Positions 10,401 through 18,164 of a stretch of DNA of 64,000 bases are shown here, piece by piece (positions within the stretch are counted from its first letter, which is position 1; every line of letters begins with the position of its first letter). Position numbers and translations under genes: made by a program. Source of the stretch: Tetramitus jugosus (Eukaryota > Heterolobosea > Eutetramitea > Acrasida > Vahlkampfiidae); the NCBI GenBank assembly GCA_937625935.1, contig OW569376.1, forward strand, positions 401,304 to 465,303, read 5' to 3'. The notes beneath the pieces were generated by a model. It did not search any database. It saw only the letters and a list, made by a program, of their open reading frames with translations, and had not been told where the DNA came from.

Positions 10401-11756
10401 AGATTGAAAGAGGAAAATATTGAGCTTAAATCCAAACTTGCAACCGCGGAGATCAATCTTGCTGATCAAATCGAAGATTATGAGAAGAAAACCCAGTATT
10501 ATCAAACGCACATTAGTGAGTTAACAACAAGACTAGATAATAGAATAGAAGAAAGTAAGAAAAATAATATCGAGATTGGAAGATTAAAAGTCTCTGCATC
10601 TGCACCTGATAGAAGGATAGAAGATGATCGCGTTTCTCTGATATCCTCTATCTCTGAATTAAATGCAAAGGTAAACGGGTTGAGAGATGAGAGAGACGAT
10701 CTGAAAGTAAAGATATCTATGATGGAGACCAATATTGCTCTTAGGATTGATGAATATGAAAAGAAGATTGAGATGTATGAAGGAGACATTAGGGTGTTGG
10801 CAATCAATTTAGAGAGCGCTATGGAAGCAATCTCCAAGCTCAAACAACACATTTTGACAATAGACAACGAACTCAATGTCGCGAACCAATCCTGTAATTC
10901 TCAGTCAGAATTGATCGCTCAGTTTGAAACAGAAACAAAAGAGCTGGAGGCTGAAATAGAGACTCTCAGAAACGAATGTAGAATTAAGGATACAACTTTG
11001 TTAGAACAAAGCACCGAAATAGAGAACTTGAAACTGGATCTGAAATCAATGGACAATAGAGCGAAACAAATGGAGTCTGAACAGCTGATACTGAAGAACC
11101 AAGTTGGCAACCTCAATGTCCACGTAGATTGTATTCAGAGTGAAAAGGACAATAATGGGGCGGAGTTAAATCGCCTTAAGATTGAAGTAGAAGAATTCTA
11201 CGTCCAAGTAGGGGAGTTAGAAAAAGCAAAAGTAGTGTTGAATACTGAGAGGAATGACCTCCATAGCCAACTCAAATCGCTGCATCTTCAGATATCTGAG
11301 GAACAGAATGAAAGAAGGAAACTTCAACTTCAATTTGCAGATGCGAAATCCGAACTAGAATCCTTATCCTCAGAAAACACAGAAGCAAAGAACAAGATGG
11401 TTCAGTATGAGCTAATTCTAATGGAGAAGAATTGTGAAATCGATAGACTCATGGTTTCGCTGTCCAAAGCAGAGGATTCGTACATGGCTATCGCTGATAA
11501 ATTGAATGTTGTTCAAGACACAAATTCTGAGGAGAAGAGCAGGTTAGAGCTCGAGATACTCAGATTGTATGATGAACTGTCTGACCGAAGTAAGCAAATG
11601 CAATTGAAGGACGCTAGTTTGTTTGTGGCTAGCTCCGAGATGGAGAAGCTCAAAATGATCGTGGAAGACACAGAAAATGAATTAGAAAAGGTGAAACAGG
11701 TCAACACAATAACAAGTAATGAAGTGAAGAGTATCATTCATTCATTTGGTCTGTAA
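7473..11756 (+). CDS. kinesin-like protein with degenerate motor and long coiled coil
   Basis: A 1427-residue single-exon protein. An N-terminal kinesin motor domain (about 85-430) is recognisable from FQTVVRIRPSA, YQFTFDRVFDEYTNQQIF, RHIPYRDSKLTHILKDSL and ETLASLKYASRIRQ. The nucleotide-contacting motifs are altered. The P-loop reads GQTRSGKKHT at 183-192 instead of GQTGSGKTHT, switch I ends YARSHS instead of SSRSH, and switch II reads TLAGAER (333-339) without the usual Asp. A Ser/Pro-rich linker (about 440-580) leads into roughly 850 residues of predicted coiled coil. Within it a ~90-residue unit is repeated three times near residues 860, 950 and 1040 (signature LSLLSSISELS). The domain is clearly kinesin-derived, but ATPase activity is doubtful. 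An AATAAA lies at 11777-11782. Confidence 0.9.
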   Translation: MMDRMSNYMSRSLQHPSYIRMNGLYSQQDAKLSPVSSGTKHKELPFQSIIPKNGSMDSLDYEEDQQPLTSRRDFSQPRLSSNETMVGANFQTVVRIRPSAKGSGVPDENASSLKIINMDEDMKTLIVNRNLGTAVSDRYPTYQFTFDRVFDEYTNQQIFYQSTCRPLVRGLFSGNNSTIFAYGQTRSGKKHTLEGVLDSDRRGIIPRVVEDIFATLRTLDQSMNAPKFNVKVCYIQVYNDVVSDLLNPNTHNLKIIDDKSKTASHISGAKYRILKDPSDIYNILKSGRNNRGVASGVKPPDLYARSHSVLSIMLEQVGMNSTNLLKSKIHFVTLAGAERARDFAGISSNSSKSDDGAKIAMTFNALATIIAFLSRSGSRHIPYRDSKLTHILKDSLSNNALCLFIATIYPIQENYNETLASLKYASRIRQSSTLITTISPSSADGEINTFMGSNDSTNSSYDNHRARMSERSQSVPNLGIVRKPERQSSHPSLIIDRPLQVQRQDQKLSQIVDSPVVQQSPRSTHFQPKSPSSELISIRSPIRPQQLQFSPARSDVVFDEYTRSPSGQDEELKRELLLSPSKIATELRDENESLKEAICNMKIEIEELNNQKEEYKSQSEKLNQIVKKLAQERLTFKQSYEEFEEENNRLKKEISNMAERLDTQQPDSPSPMKVGEIYTENLRLDKEVSELKGMMLKVSNNLASAEIENLKLKTNIEELTISNEELSEKKQHLEKIVTVKGGELIELQKTLDQLRFNTPVRSKSPLKILARSASSPSVSVAFSPSSDASVNTDISSVDAAIVVSEVEDIVQRSKELEETIDRLELRVAGLMEEKERSNLNLAKREEELSEIHVEIEKLTTLLPGNNIVGGQLSLLSSISELSSNMNRLREERNELKSKLIVAEARMTASSDKFEKKRQDYESDVRVLTENVQKLINELRIANVESEKLRDLMPDKKVEDDRFSLLSSLSELSVSMNRLKEENIELKSKLATAEINLADQIEDYEKKTQYYQTHISELTTRLDNRIEESKKNNIEIGRLKVSASAPDRRIEDDRVSLISSISELNAKVNGLRDERDDLKVKISMMETNIALRIDEYEKKIEMYEGDIRVLAINLESAMEAISKLKQHILTIDNELNVANQSCNSQSELIAQFETETKELEAEIETLRNECRIKDTTLLEQSTEIENLKLDLKSMDNRAKQMESEQLILKNQVGNLNVHVDCIQSEKDNNGAELNRLKIEVEEFYVQVGELEKAKVVLNTERNDLHSQLKSLHLQISEEQNERRKLQLQFADAKSELESLSSENTEAKNKMVQYELILMEKNCEIDRLMVSLSKAEDSYMAIADKLNVVQDTNSEEKSRLELEILRLYDELSDRSKQMQLKDASLFVASSEMEKLKMIVEDTENELEKVKQVNTITSNEVKSIIHSFGL

Positions 11757-11792
11757 GCAGAGCTTCTCTCAAAGTAAATAAAATAGTTTAAT

Positions 11793-12242
11793 TTAATTCA
11801 AATTAGTGAATGGACTTGGCTGATCCACACGATTCACAAGATTATGCAACGGCAAGAACAAATTGTCCTTGTACTGCTCATTGCTTCTCAGTTCATCCCA
11901 CTCGATCCATCTCCAGAACTCATTCTTGTGAGGCTCCAGATTCTGAGGCTCCTGTTCTGGATCCTTCAACTCTGCCAGCATGAAGATGGTAATATAGTGC
12001 TTTCCATCTTGTTCCATGTAATCATTTGTACAGGCAAAGAATGACGAGTGGCTCACCTCTAATCCAGTCTCCTCCTTTACTTCTCTTGCACAACATTGTT
12101 CCCATTGTTCTCCAAACTCCAGATGACCGCCTGGTAACTGGATCTTAGAAACTCCGTGAGATCCCTTTCTTTGACCAATTAGAATCAAATTGGGTTGCTT
12201 TTTGATGATGCATGCCACACCTACTCTCACAACGTTTGTCAT
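11793..12242 (-). CDS. Nudix hydrolase, NUDT15/MTH-like
   Basis: A 149-residue protein with a perfect Nudix box GX5EX7REUXEEXGU: G39, E45, R53-E54, E57-E58 and G60, covering GGHLEFGE and REVKEETGL. The surrounding sequence (LIGQRKGSHG, QLPGGHLEFGE, HYITIFMLAEL, EPHKNEFWRWIEWDEL) closely follows the human NUDT15 pattern. That family hydrolyses nucleoside triphosphates, including oxidised or modified guanine nucleotides, in the cytosol; the exact substrate here is inferred. Its stop codon is only 36 bases from the stop of the convergent kinesin-like gene, so the 3' untranslated regions must overlap or be extremely short. Confidence 0.9.
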   Translation of the reverse strand: MTNVVRVGVACIIKKQPNLILIGQRKGSHGVSKIQLPGGHLEFGEQWEQCCAREVKEETGLEVSHSSFFACTNDYMEQDGKHYITIFMLAELKDPEQEPQNLEPHKNEFWRWIEWDELRSNEQYKDNLFLPLHNLVNRVDQPSPFTNLN

Positions 12243-12290
12243 TGTTTGTTGTTGCTATCGGGAAAATACACGGGATTTTTCAAATAGATG

Positions 12291-12539
12291 TCAGACTAAT
12301 ACCAAACCATTCTTCGAAGCATCCCGGATTATGTCGCCAGCCTTTCCTCTTGATGACTTGGACTCTGGTGAACCATTCACCAAAATCCGAACCAATCTTC
12401 TTTGCCAAGAGTCATCACACTTTCCAGTGATGATGACCTCCTTGCTGCTTGGCGCAGTTCCTCTTGGTGCTGTGGTCCACACAGCATAGCGTGGATTCTC
12501 ATACTCACGAACAACAGGGGTGTGTGTTCGTTTTTTCAT
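12291..12539 (-). CDS. possible small hypothetical protein (82 aa)
   Basis: An open frame from the ATG at 12539 (MKKRTHTPVVREYENPRYAV) to a TGA at 12291-12293. The composition looks coding: balanced charge, Trp/Tyr/Pro present and no low complexity (TTAPRGTAPSSKEVIITG, WQRRLVRILVNGS). I recognise no family. It lies 48 bases upstream of the NUDT15-like start on the same strand and next to a tRNA gene, so part of it must also serve as the promoter of the Nudix gene. It could be a real short gene or chance. Confidence 0.4.
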   Translation of the reverse strand: MKKRTHTPVVREYENPRYAVWTTAPRGTAPSSKEVIITGKCDDSWQRRLVRILVNGSPESKSSRGKAGDIIRDASKNGLVLV

Positions 12540-12604
12540 CGGCGTTTTTATCAACGTTTTGCCCCCTTAGGCCCTAAAATTGTGAAAACTACGATCAAAT
12601 ATCA

Positions 12605-12687
12605 GCACTCTTGTCCGAGCGGTCAAGGAGCCTGACTAGAAATCAGGTACGGGAAACCGTGCGTAGGTTCAAATCCTACAGAGTGCG
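12605..12687 (+). tRNA. tRNA-Ser (anticodon AGA)
   Basis: The acceptor stem GCACTCT (12605-12611) pairs with AGAGTGC (12680-12686), with discriminator G at 12687. The anticodon stem is CCTGA/TCAGG (12631-12635 and 12643-12647), with loop CTAGAAA giving anticodon AGA at 12638-12640. A long variable arm (TACGGGAAACCGTGC) is typical of class II tRNA-Ser. The T arm carries GGTTCAAATCC, the B box. There is no intron. A T-run at about 12694 can act as the Pol III terminator. Confidence 0.95.
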
Positions 12688-12827
12688 AATACCTTTTAGT
12701 ATTTTGGGAACTTGTCAAATACAACAAGTAAGATTGTTCAGTTAGGTGTTTATAAGTTTCTTTCTGGCATCTTTGCAGGTTTGTTGTGGCAAATAATGAT
12801 TTATCTTGTGAGCAGGTAAGTATAGAA

Positions 12828-14237
12828 CTACTGCTCCTCATTTATAAAATCATGATCTGTGTGATCATCGTCAGCTGCCTGATTATGATGATGAGTTGAT
12901 GCAGTTGCTTCATCCTCCATCATCTCTTCAATCTCCTCCTCCGAGCACGGTGTTCCATCTGCATTGTACCTGAATGCTCTAGGGCGCTTCCTATGTGCAG
13001 TCAAACTCGTCGACACAGAATTCATGAGCAGCAAAGGTATCATTGCTGCAATAGCAATGATTGACGAAGCCATAATGAACCCAAATCCATTCTTCACTCT
13101 TGTACATGTGCGCGAAGAGACCTTGCACAGTCCAGTCACCTTATCACTCTTTTCAAAGCTGCGCTTGGAGTCAATGGAGCTCACAAGGCACACCAAGCTA
13201 TAAAAAATGAACAAAACAACAAACACGTGAGCAATAAACAGTGGAATGAGCTTTGCCAACGGGAATGCATTCGTTCTCGTGTGCCTCCACTTTTTTAGAG
13301 TCACTGGTGAACCACTGTTCCAAGAGGCAACAGTATTCTCGTGCTTGAGTGCTGCTCCACTCAACAACCATGACAAATAGCTTACAATCACACAAATGAA
13401 CAGTAAGCTAGGCAACAGTAGATACATGGGATGAAAACGGAATGATTCATACAGGAAATCACTTCCATTGAATTGAATAACACCGTCTCTGTATGGTGTG
13501 AGCAAAACGAGTCCAGGCACCGATAAGCCCAACGCAATCGTAGCCAATACACCGCTCAAAATCGGAGAAAATCGTCGGACAATCTCAAATGGCCGCTGAG
13601 AAAAAAGTGAGCCTCGATAATCAAAGAAGCCATAGGTTCCCTTGGAGTCTGATGCGTCCTGTTGTTGTTGCTGATGTTGCTGTTGCATATTCACATGTTT
13701 TTGATGCTTATGATGGTGATGATTGTCATCATCCACTGGTGAAAGTGCAATGGTTGAATAATGTTTTTGTTGTTGTTGTGGTGACAATGGTTTTTTCATC
13801 ATTTTTAGACTACCACTACCATTTTGATGATGATGATGATGATAATCCGATTCTTCCAATGTGACTTCATCCAAAGCAGCCATGTTTTGCATGTGAATCG
13901 CAGCCACTTGTTCATGAATTCTAGAGATTTTGGGTGATACAGTCGTAGGAGTCGATGGACTCATTGACCCAAACAAATCATTTTCTTCATTATTATTATT
14001 GTTATTATTGTTATAATTATTATTATTATAGTTGTTATTGTTGTTACTATCAGTTCGTACGTGATAATCTGCTCTGTGCACGTGATGATGATGATGTTGA
14101 GTCATGTGAGAGGGTGATGAAGGTTGTGGAGAGTTGGGAGCGTTCATGGGTGATAAATGATACGCTGGTTCAATTTGCATCCGTTCAGCTGTTACTTCAT
14201 CAAATGGATTGTCATGTTTTTCTTGTACGAAGGCCAT
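12828..14237 (-). CDS. four-TM membrane protein with long Asn/His-rich N-terminus
   Basis: A 469-residue protein starting at the ATG at 14237. The first ~220 residues are low-complexity and cytosolic-like, with runs of His, Asn (a TTA/TTG microsatellite near 13976-14046) and Gln. Four hydrophobic segments follow: GVLATIALGLSVPGLVLL, MYLLLPSLLFICVIVSYL, LIPLFIAHVFVVLFIFYSLVCL and FIMASSIIAIAAMIPLLL. Two cysteines eight residues apart lie in the last extracellular loop. The C-terminal tail is acidic and His-rich. The topology (N and C inside, two loops out) resembles four-TM junction or tetraspan-like proteins, but I recognise no family. The protein at 24953-26014 has the same layout. The function is unknown. 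Confidence 0.75.
   Translation of the reverse strand: MAFVQEKHDNPFDEVTAERMQIEPAYHLSPMNAPNSPQPSSPSHMTQHHHHHVHRADYHVRTDSNNNNNYNNNNYNNNNNNNNEENDLFGSMSPSTPTTVSPKISRIHEQVAAIHMQNMAALDEVTLEESDYHHHHHQNGSGSLKMMKKPLSPQQQQKHYSTIALSPVDDDNHHHHKHQKHVNMQQQHQQQQQDASDSKGTYGFFDYRGSLFSQRPFEIVRRFSPILSGVLATIALGLSVPGLVLLTPYRDGVIQFNGSDFLYESFRFHPMYLLLPSLLFICVIVSYLSWLLSGAALKHENTVASWNSGSPVTLKKWRHTRTNAFPLAKLIPLFIAHVFVVLFIFYSLVCLVSSIDSKRSFEKSDKVTGLCKVSSRTCTRVKNGFGFIMASSIIAIAAMIPLLLMNSVSTSLTAHRKRPRAFRYNADGTPCSEEEIEEMMEDEATASTHHHNQAADDDHTDHDFINEEQ
13976..14046. repeat. TTA/TTG trinucleotide tract (poly-Asn)
   Basis: An imperfect trinucleotide microsatellite encoding Asn runs in the minus-strand four-TM protein. Confidence 0.7.
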
Positions 14238-14763
14238 TGTTTGAGAATCAATAGTGTTGTTGGTGGTTTTTGTGATTTGTGCGTGTTTTTTAAAATATTA
14301 TTATTGGTGTACTTGTTGTTCGTCGTTCGTTGCTCAATGACTTTTTGTTGTTTGATTGGCTTTTTTTGAGATTTCGCGGCTTTTCAAGTCGGCGGGAAGA
14401 CCAAAAAATCTTCTTGGGGGAAGAATCTTGTTCCACTGTCTGTGTCGAATCGATGTCCGTTGAGTTGAATACGGTCCGTACACTGGTTTGTGACACATGC
14501 AAGAAGAATAATGGAATGAAAAATAACTTTCAATAAGTTATAGAGGATTTGTATTACAATTGTGTTTCTGTTTGTGGGGGTGTTGAACAATGACAATCTT
14601 TTGTCACAATGTGACCCACCACAGTGTTAAAAAGAGGATGTGAGGTTTTGGCCTACTAGAAAAACCTACAAAAAATGATACATGGGGATACATGCTATGT
14701 GTATCTGCTGCAGCTGAGGATTGTCCCTCATTCCCAAATAACATCACTCTCTGTGTTGTTTGT
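14238..14763. other. intergenic region, no gene seen
   Basis: About 525 bases between the start of the four-TM gene and the stop of the PH-kinase gene. The small open frames are AT-rich and not protein-like. It likely contains the promoter of the four-TM gene and the 3' UTR of the kinase. Confidence 0.4.
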
Positions 14764-16344
14764 TTACCATCCGTCAAAGTTGGCATTTTCACCATCCTTG
14801 ACTACTTCTGCAAAGGAGTCAATGGCACGTTCAGATGTGAATTCCTCATCAAAGTATCGTGTGTCATCCTCCTTGATATTTGGAATGAATGGAGGTGGCA
14901 ATTGCTTGTTGTACATCTTTTCCCAGTCAATGTTACTGAAGAATGGATGTGCTCTAATTTCGGCACCATCCGTTTGACCAGCTCCCAATCTCTTGTGTTC
15001 CTCACGTTCCAACAGCATTCTCAACAGACTCTGAGCCTCCATTGGCACAAAGTTGGGGAACTTTAATGGTGCCTTCAGGATCAACTCGTACATTTCGTTC
15101 AAATTCTCAGAGTAGAATGGTGGGAGACCAACCAACATCTCATACAGCAGAATACCCAAACTCCACCAATCGACAGCCTTTGCGTGACCTTGTCCCTTCA
15201 AGATTTCAGGTGCCAAATATTCTGGTGTTCCACAGAAGGTGTATGTTGGAGTAGCATTGCTAATCGATGTCTTTGCAAGACCAAAATCAGTCAAAACGAC
15301 GTGACCTTCATTGTTGAGCACAACGTTCTCAGGCTTCAAATCTCTGTAAATGATATCATGCTTGTGCAAGTGCTCAATGGCCATCACAATTTCAGCGCAG
15401 TAAAATTTGGCGCGCTCCACACCAAATTTGGTCTCTTCCTTCAAGTGGAAAAACAGTTCACCACCAGACAAAAAGTCCAACACTAGATACAGTTTCTCTT
15501 CAGTTTGGAAGGCATACTTGAGTCCAACGATGAACGGATGTCTCATGTCTTGCAAAATTTGCTTCTCAGACTTGGTGTGAGACACCATGTTCTCCTTAAT
15601 AATCATATCCTTTCTCAGAACCTTCATAGCAAAGACCTCTCGTGTTCCCTTGTGTCTCACCTTCATGACCTTACCAAAGCTTCCTCTACCAACGACGCAC
15701 AATAGCTCAAAGTCATCCAGAGTGACTCTTGGCGCATTGTCAGACTCATTTCCGAAAATTTGTTTGCTTTCTTGCTTGGCACTGTTGATTTCATTTCTTG
15801 CTTGAATCAATCCTTCCTTGTCATTCTCTGGCTTGTATTCAATCGCCTTTTGAATCTCTCGGATCCAAATTGTGCATTCTTCTTCTGTCTCTGCAGTCAA
15901 TTCGTAGACACGGCTCAAATTGGCGCCACGAATTTTGAATGAAAATTTTTTGCCGCCATCTTCTTCAATGGACGCATTGGTCAACACAATGACACCTGTT
16001 GGTCTCTTGTTTGATTGTGCCTTGAAATAATACAAGTGTTTACCTCTCAGTTCAAAGTATCTCTCTAAAATGATCATGTTGTTGATGTCAAATTGAAAAA
16101 AAAAGTTCATGATGGATGATGAATTATCATTTGTGAGAGAGAATGAGAGATGATAATGAAACACAGTTGCAGGAGAGACAAAAAACAACAACAGTTTGTG
16201 AGTCAAATATATTCTACACAAAAAAGTTTGTTCATGCAGATGATGAGATTGTTAATATTGACACATACTTCTATAAGCTTTAACGTGACCTCCCTTCTTT
16301 TTCAGGTATCCTGAATGATCTGGTTTCTCAAAAGGATCTGACAT
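14764..16344 (-). CDS. Akt/PKB-like AGC protein kinase with N-terminal PH domain
   Basis: A first exon (16344-16269) and a second (16064-14764) are joined across a 204-nt GTATGT...TTTTAG intron, giving 458 residues. Without exon 1 the PH domain would lack its first strand; the joined sequence SGYLKKKGGHVKAYR/KRYFELRGK is a textbook PH start. PH spans about 12-100 and the kinase about 144-400. The catalytic residues are all present: the Gly-loop GRGSFG (151-156), K173, YRD D267, DFG D285, and activation-loop T301 in TFCGTPEYLAPE, equivalent to Akt Thr308. The protein ends NFDGW at the very C-terminus, a free-carboxyl FxxW that lacks the phosphorylatable residue of the Akt hydrophobic motif and recalls the PKA FxxF end. 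The inferred role is phosphoinositide-responsive signalling at the membrane, activated by a PDK1-type kinase. Confidence 0.92.
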
Positions 16345-16838
16345 GGTCATTTTTATGATATATTATGTATTTACTTGTTGTTTTTGTTGGTTGTTGTTGG
16401 TTGTTTTGGGGGAGAGAAGAGTTGTTGTTGCGTATGACGTAGTCAAAGAGAGAAAGTGGGGTGTATCACAAAGGAGGTGTTTCGTTTGGGCTGTCGAAAT
16501 TTTTTTCGTGTGAGGTAGTTGATGGACCTGCTGTTCGTCCGCTTTCTTTTTCTTGTGCAAAACGTCAACTTTACAAATAAACCGAGTGATAAAGTGACAT
16601 GTGACATATTGGACGTCGCATCCTCATCAACACGGGTTTCGATACAGCAGAGGAAACAGCGACTGGGCATCAAAGCAAGCACGAAAATTGGACAAGGAAT
16701 TAAAGGAATATCCTATGATCGTCATCAATCAAAATTGAGTTGAAGGATTGCTCGGGATTCAAAAGATTTTTTTAATGACATAAGAATTGAACAGACTCAG
16801 ACATTGGAGATGGAAACTCTTTCCAGATTTGTAGCTCT
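16345..16838. other. intergenic region, no gene seen
   Basis: About 490 bases between the PH-kinase start and the bL27m stop. Short frames exist on both strands but have no ATG-led protein-like product. It presumably contains the kinase promoter. Confidence 0.4.
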
Positions 16839-17835
16839 TTAGAGTGCCAGACCTGATGGAGAAGAGGCAGTTGAGGCAGCAGCCGCAGCAAGTTGCTTCA
16901 ATTCAAGTGCTGGACGTGGAGGCTCAACACATGGTGGAATACGGTGAGTTCTGAGGGCGCTCTTGCATCTAATGTTGTGTCTGTTGACAACATACTTAAC
17001 TGTATGTGATGGTACAAGTAAGAATTTGGTGAGAAAATTAGAAAAGCGGAGGTGTGAGCAGGGACCAATTGTGAGAATTGCAAGACATTAAAAAAACGAG
17101 TGCAAAGAACAAAGAGATGGATCAAGATAACACTCAGCACGTCGTAGAATCAAACTTACTTTGAGAGTTCACAATCTTTGGTTCCTTGTGCACATGAGAT
17201 CCATAGATACGCTTAGTTGGCAAAATGGTCTGATTCAACAAGACGCGGGCTCTGTGGGCTTCCTTTGCCTCCTCATCGACCCATTCATTGTTGACAATAT
17301 TCTTTCTGTGCTTCATCTTCTTGTTTGGTTCCTTGACGAATTGATCATCTTCTGCAAACTTGATTGCCAAACGTTGTTGTTCAGCATGATTGGTCAATGG
17401 TTGAGCAACCATGATATATGTTCTATCGTAGACCTCATCCTTGACAAATCGCACCCATCCATCACACAATGCATGCAGTGTAAAGTCCTTTCCTTGACCG
17501 ACATTGTACCCTGGCCAGAATTTGTTTCCTCGTTGACGAACGAGAATGTTGCCTGCTTTGACTCTTTGATTGTCAGCCTTCTTGACACCGAGACGCTTTG
17601 AATGAGAGTCCTTGGTCTTGTTTGTGGAACCTCCAGATTTCTTGGTTGCATGACGCACTTGTGAGTCACCCAATAGTTGAGACCCATTCAGAGATAGTGA
17701 GGCATGATTGACGACAAATGCATTATTGGTTGGGTGAAAAATGGAAGCAGCAGGTGATGCACCAATAAAGGATGCTGAAGCTCTTGGTTGTTTGACTGCA
17801 GCAGTGGTCGTTGCGAATGCGAAGCGTCTCAACAT
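16839..17835 (-). CDS. mitochondrial large-subunit ribosomal protein bL27m
   Basis: Exon 1 (17835-17160) and exon 2 (16999-16839) are separated by a 160-nt GTAAGT...ATACAG intron. The phases match and give 278 residues. A basic N-terminal presequence ([20 protein letters not shown]) precedes the L27 core at about 61-130: [34 protein letters not shown] and [19 protein letters not shown]. This is the characteristic L27 signature; in bacteria the protein sits near the peptidyl-transferase centre. The protein has ~145 extra C-terminal residues beyond the bacterial core, including the exon-2 part ([22 protein letters not shown] and an Ala-rich end). Such extensions are common in mitochondrial ribosomes. 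Exon 2 is inferred from splice signals and frame, not from homology. Confidence 0.9.
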
Positions 17836-18164
17836 TGTTTTTTTCTAATCGAGTTGCGTGCGGTTTTTTATTGTCGGTGAAATTTTCTTCACATTTACAA
17901 TTGTGGAGAACTTGTGTATTTAGTTTCTCCATAATGAGCTTCTCATTTCTGCCGTTTGTCGATCAGGTTCCAAGAATTTGTCTTCCCTCCACTAACGTTA
18001 GGCTCTTATCATCTGAGATGAGTGGTTACTCTTAGCTGCCTGTGATACTCCGTGCTTCATTCATTTTTTGCACAGTTCAACCAACATTTTTCACACAAAT
18101 AGTTTTCGGTCGAAATTTTTCATTGAAACAAACAACAACAACAACCTACGAAGAGCAGCCCACC
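17836..18164. promoter_or_regulatory. divergent promoter region between bL27m and zuotin genes
   Basis: 329 bases separate the two divergent start codons. No other gene fits. By position it must hold both promoters; both genes serve translation, one mitochondrial and one cytosolic. Confidence 0.4.

Noticed and set aside
9728-10876. Several minus-strand frames opposite the kinesin-like coiled coil
   Set aside because: Composition is the mirror of Glu/Lys/Leu codons; the plus frame is continuous and domain-bearing.
18042-18164. Upstream ATG of the zuotin gene as start
   Set aside because: The added 41 residues are not zuotin-like, and the ATG at 18165 has a better context (CCACC) and a typical start.
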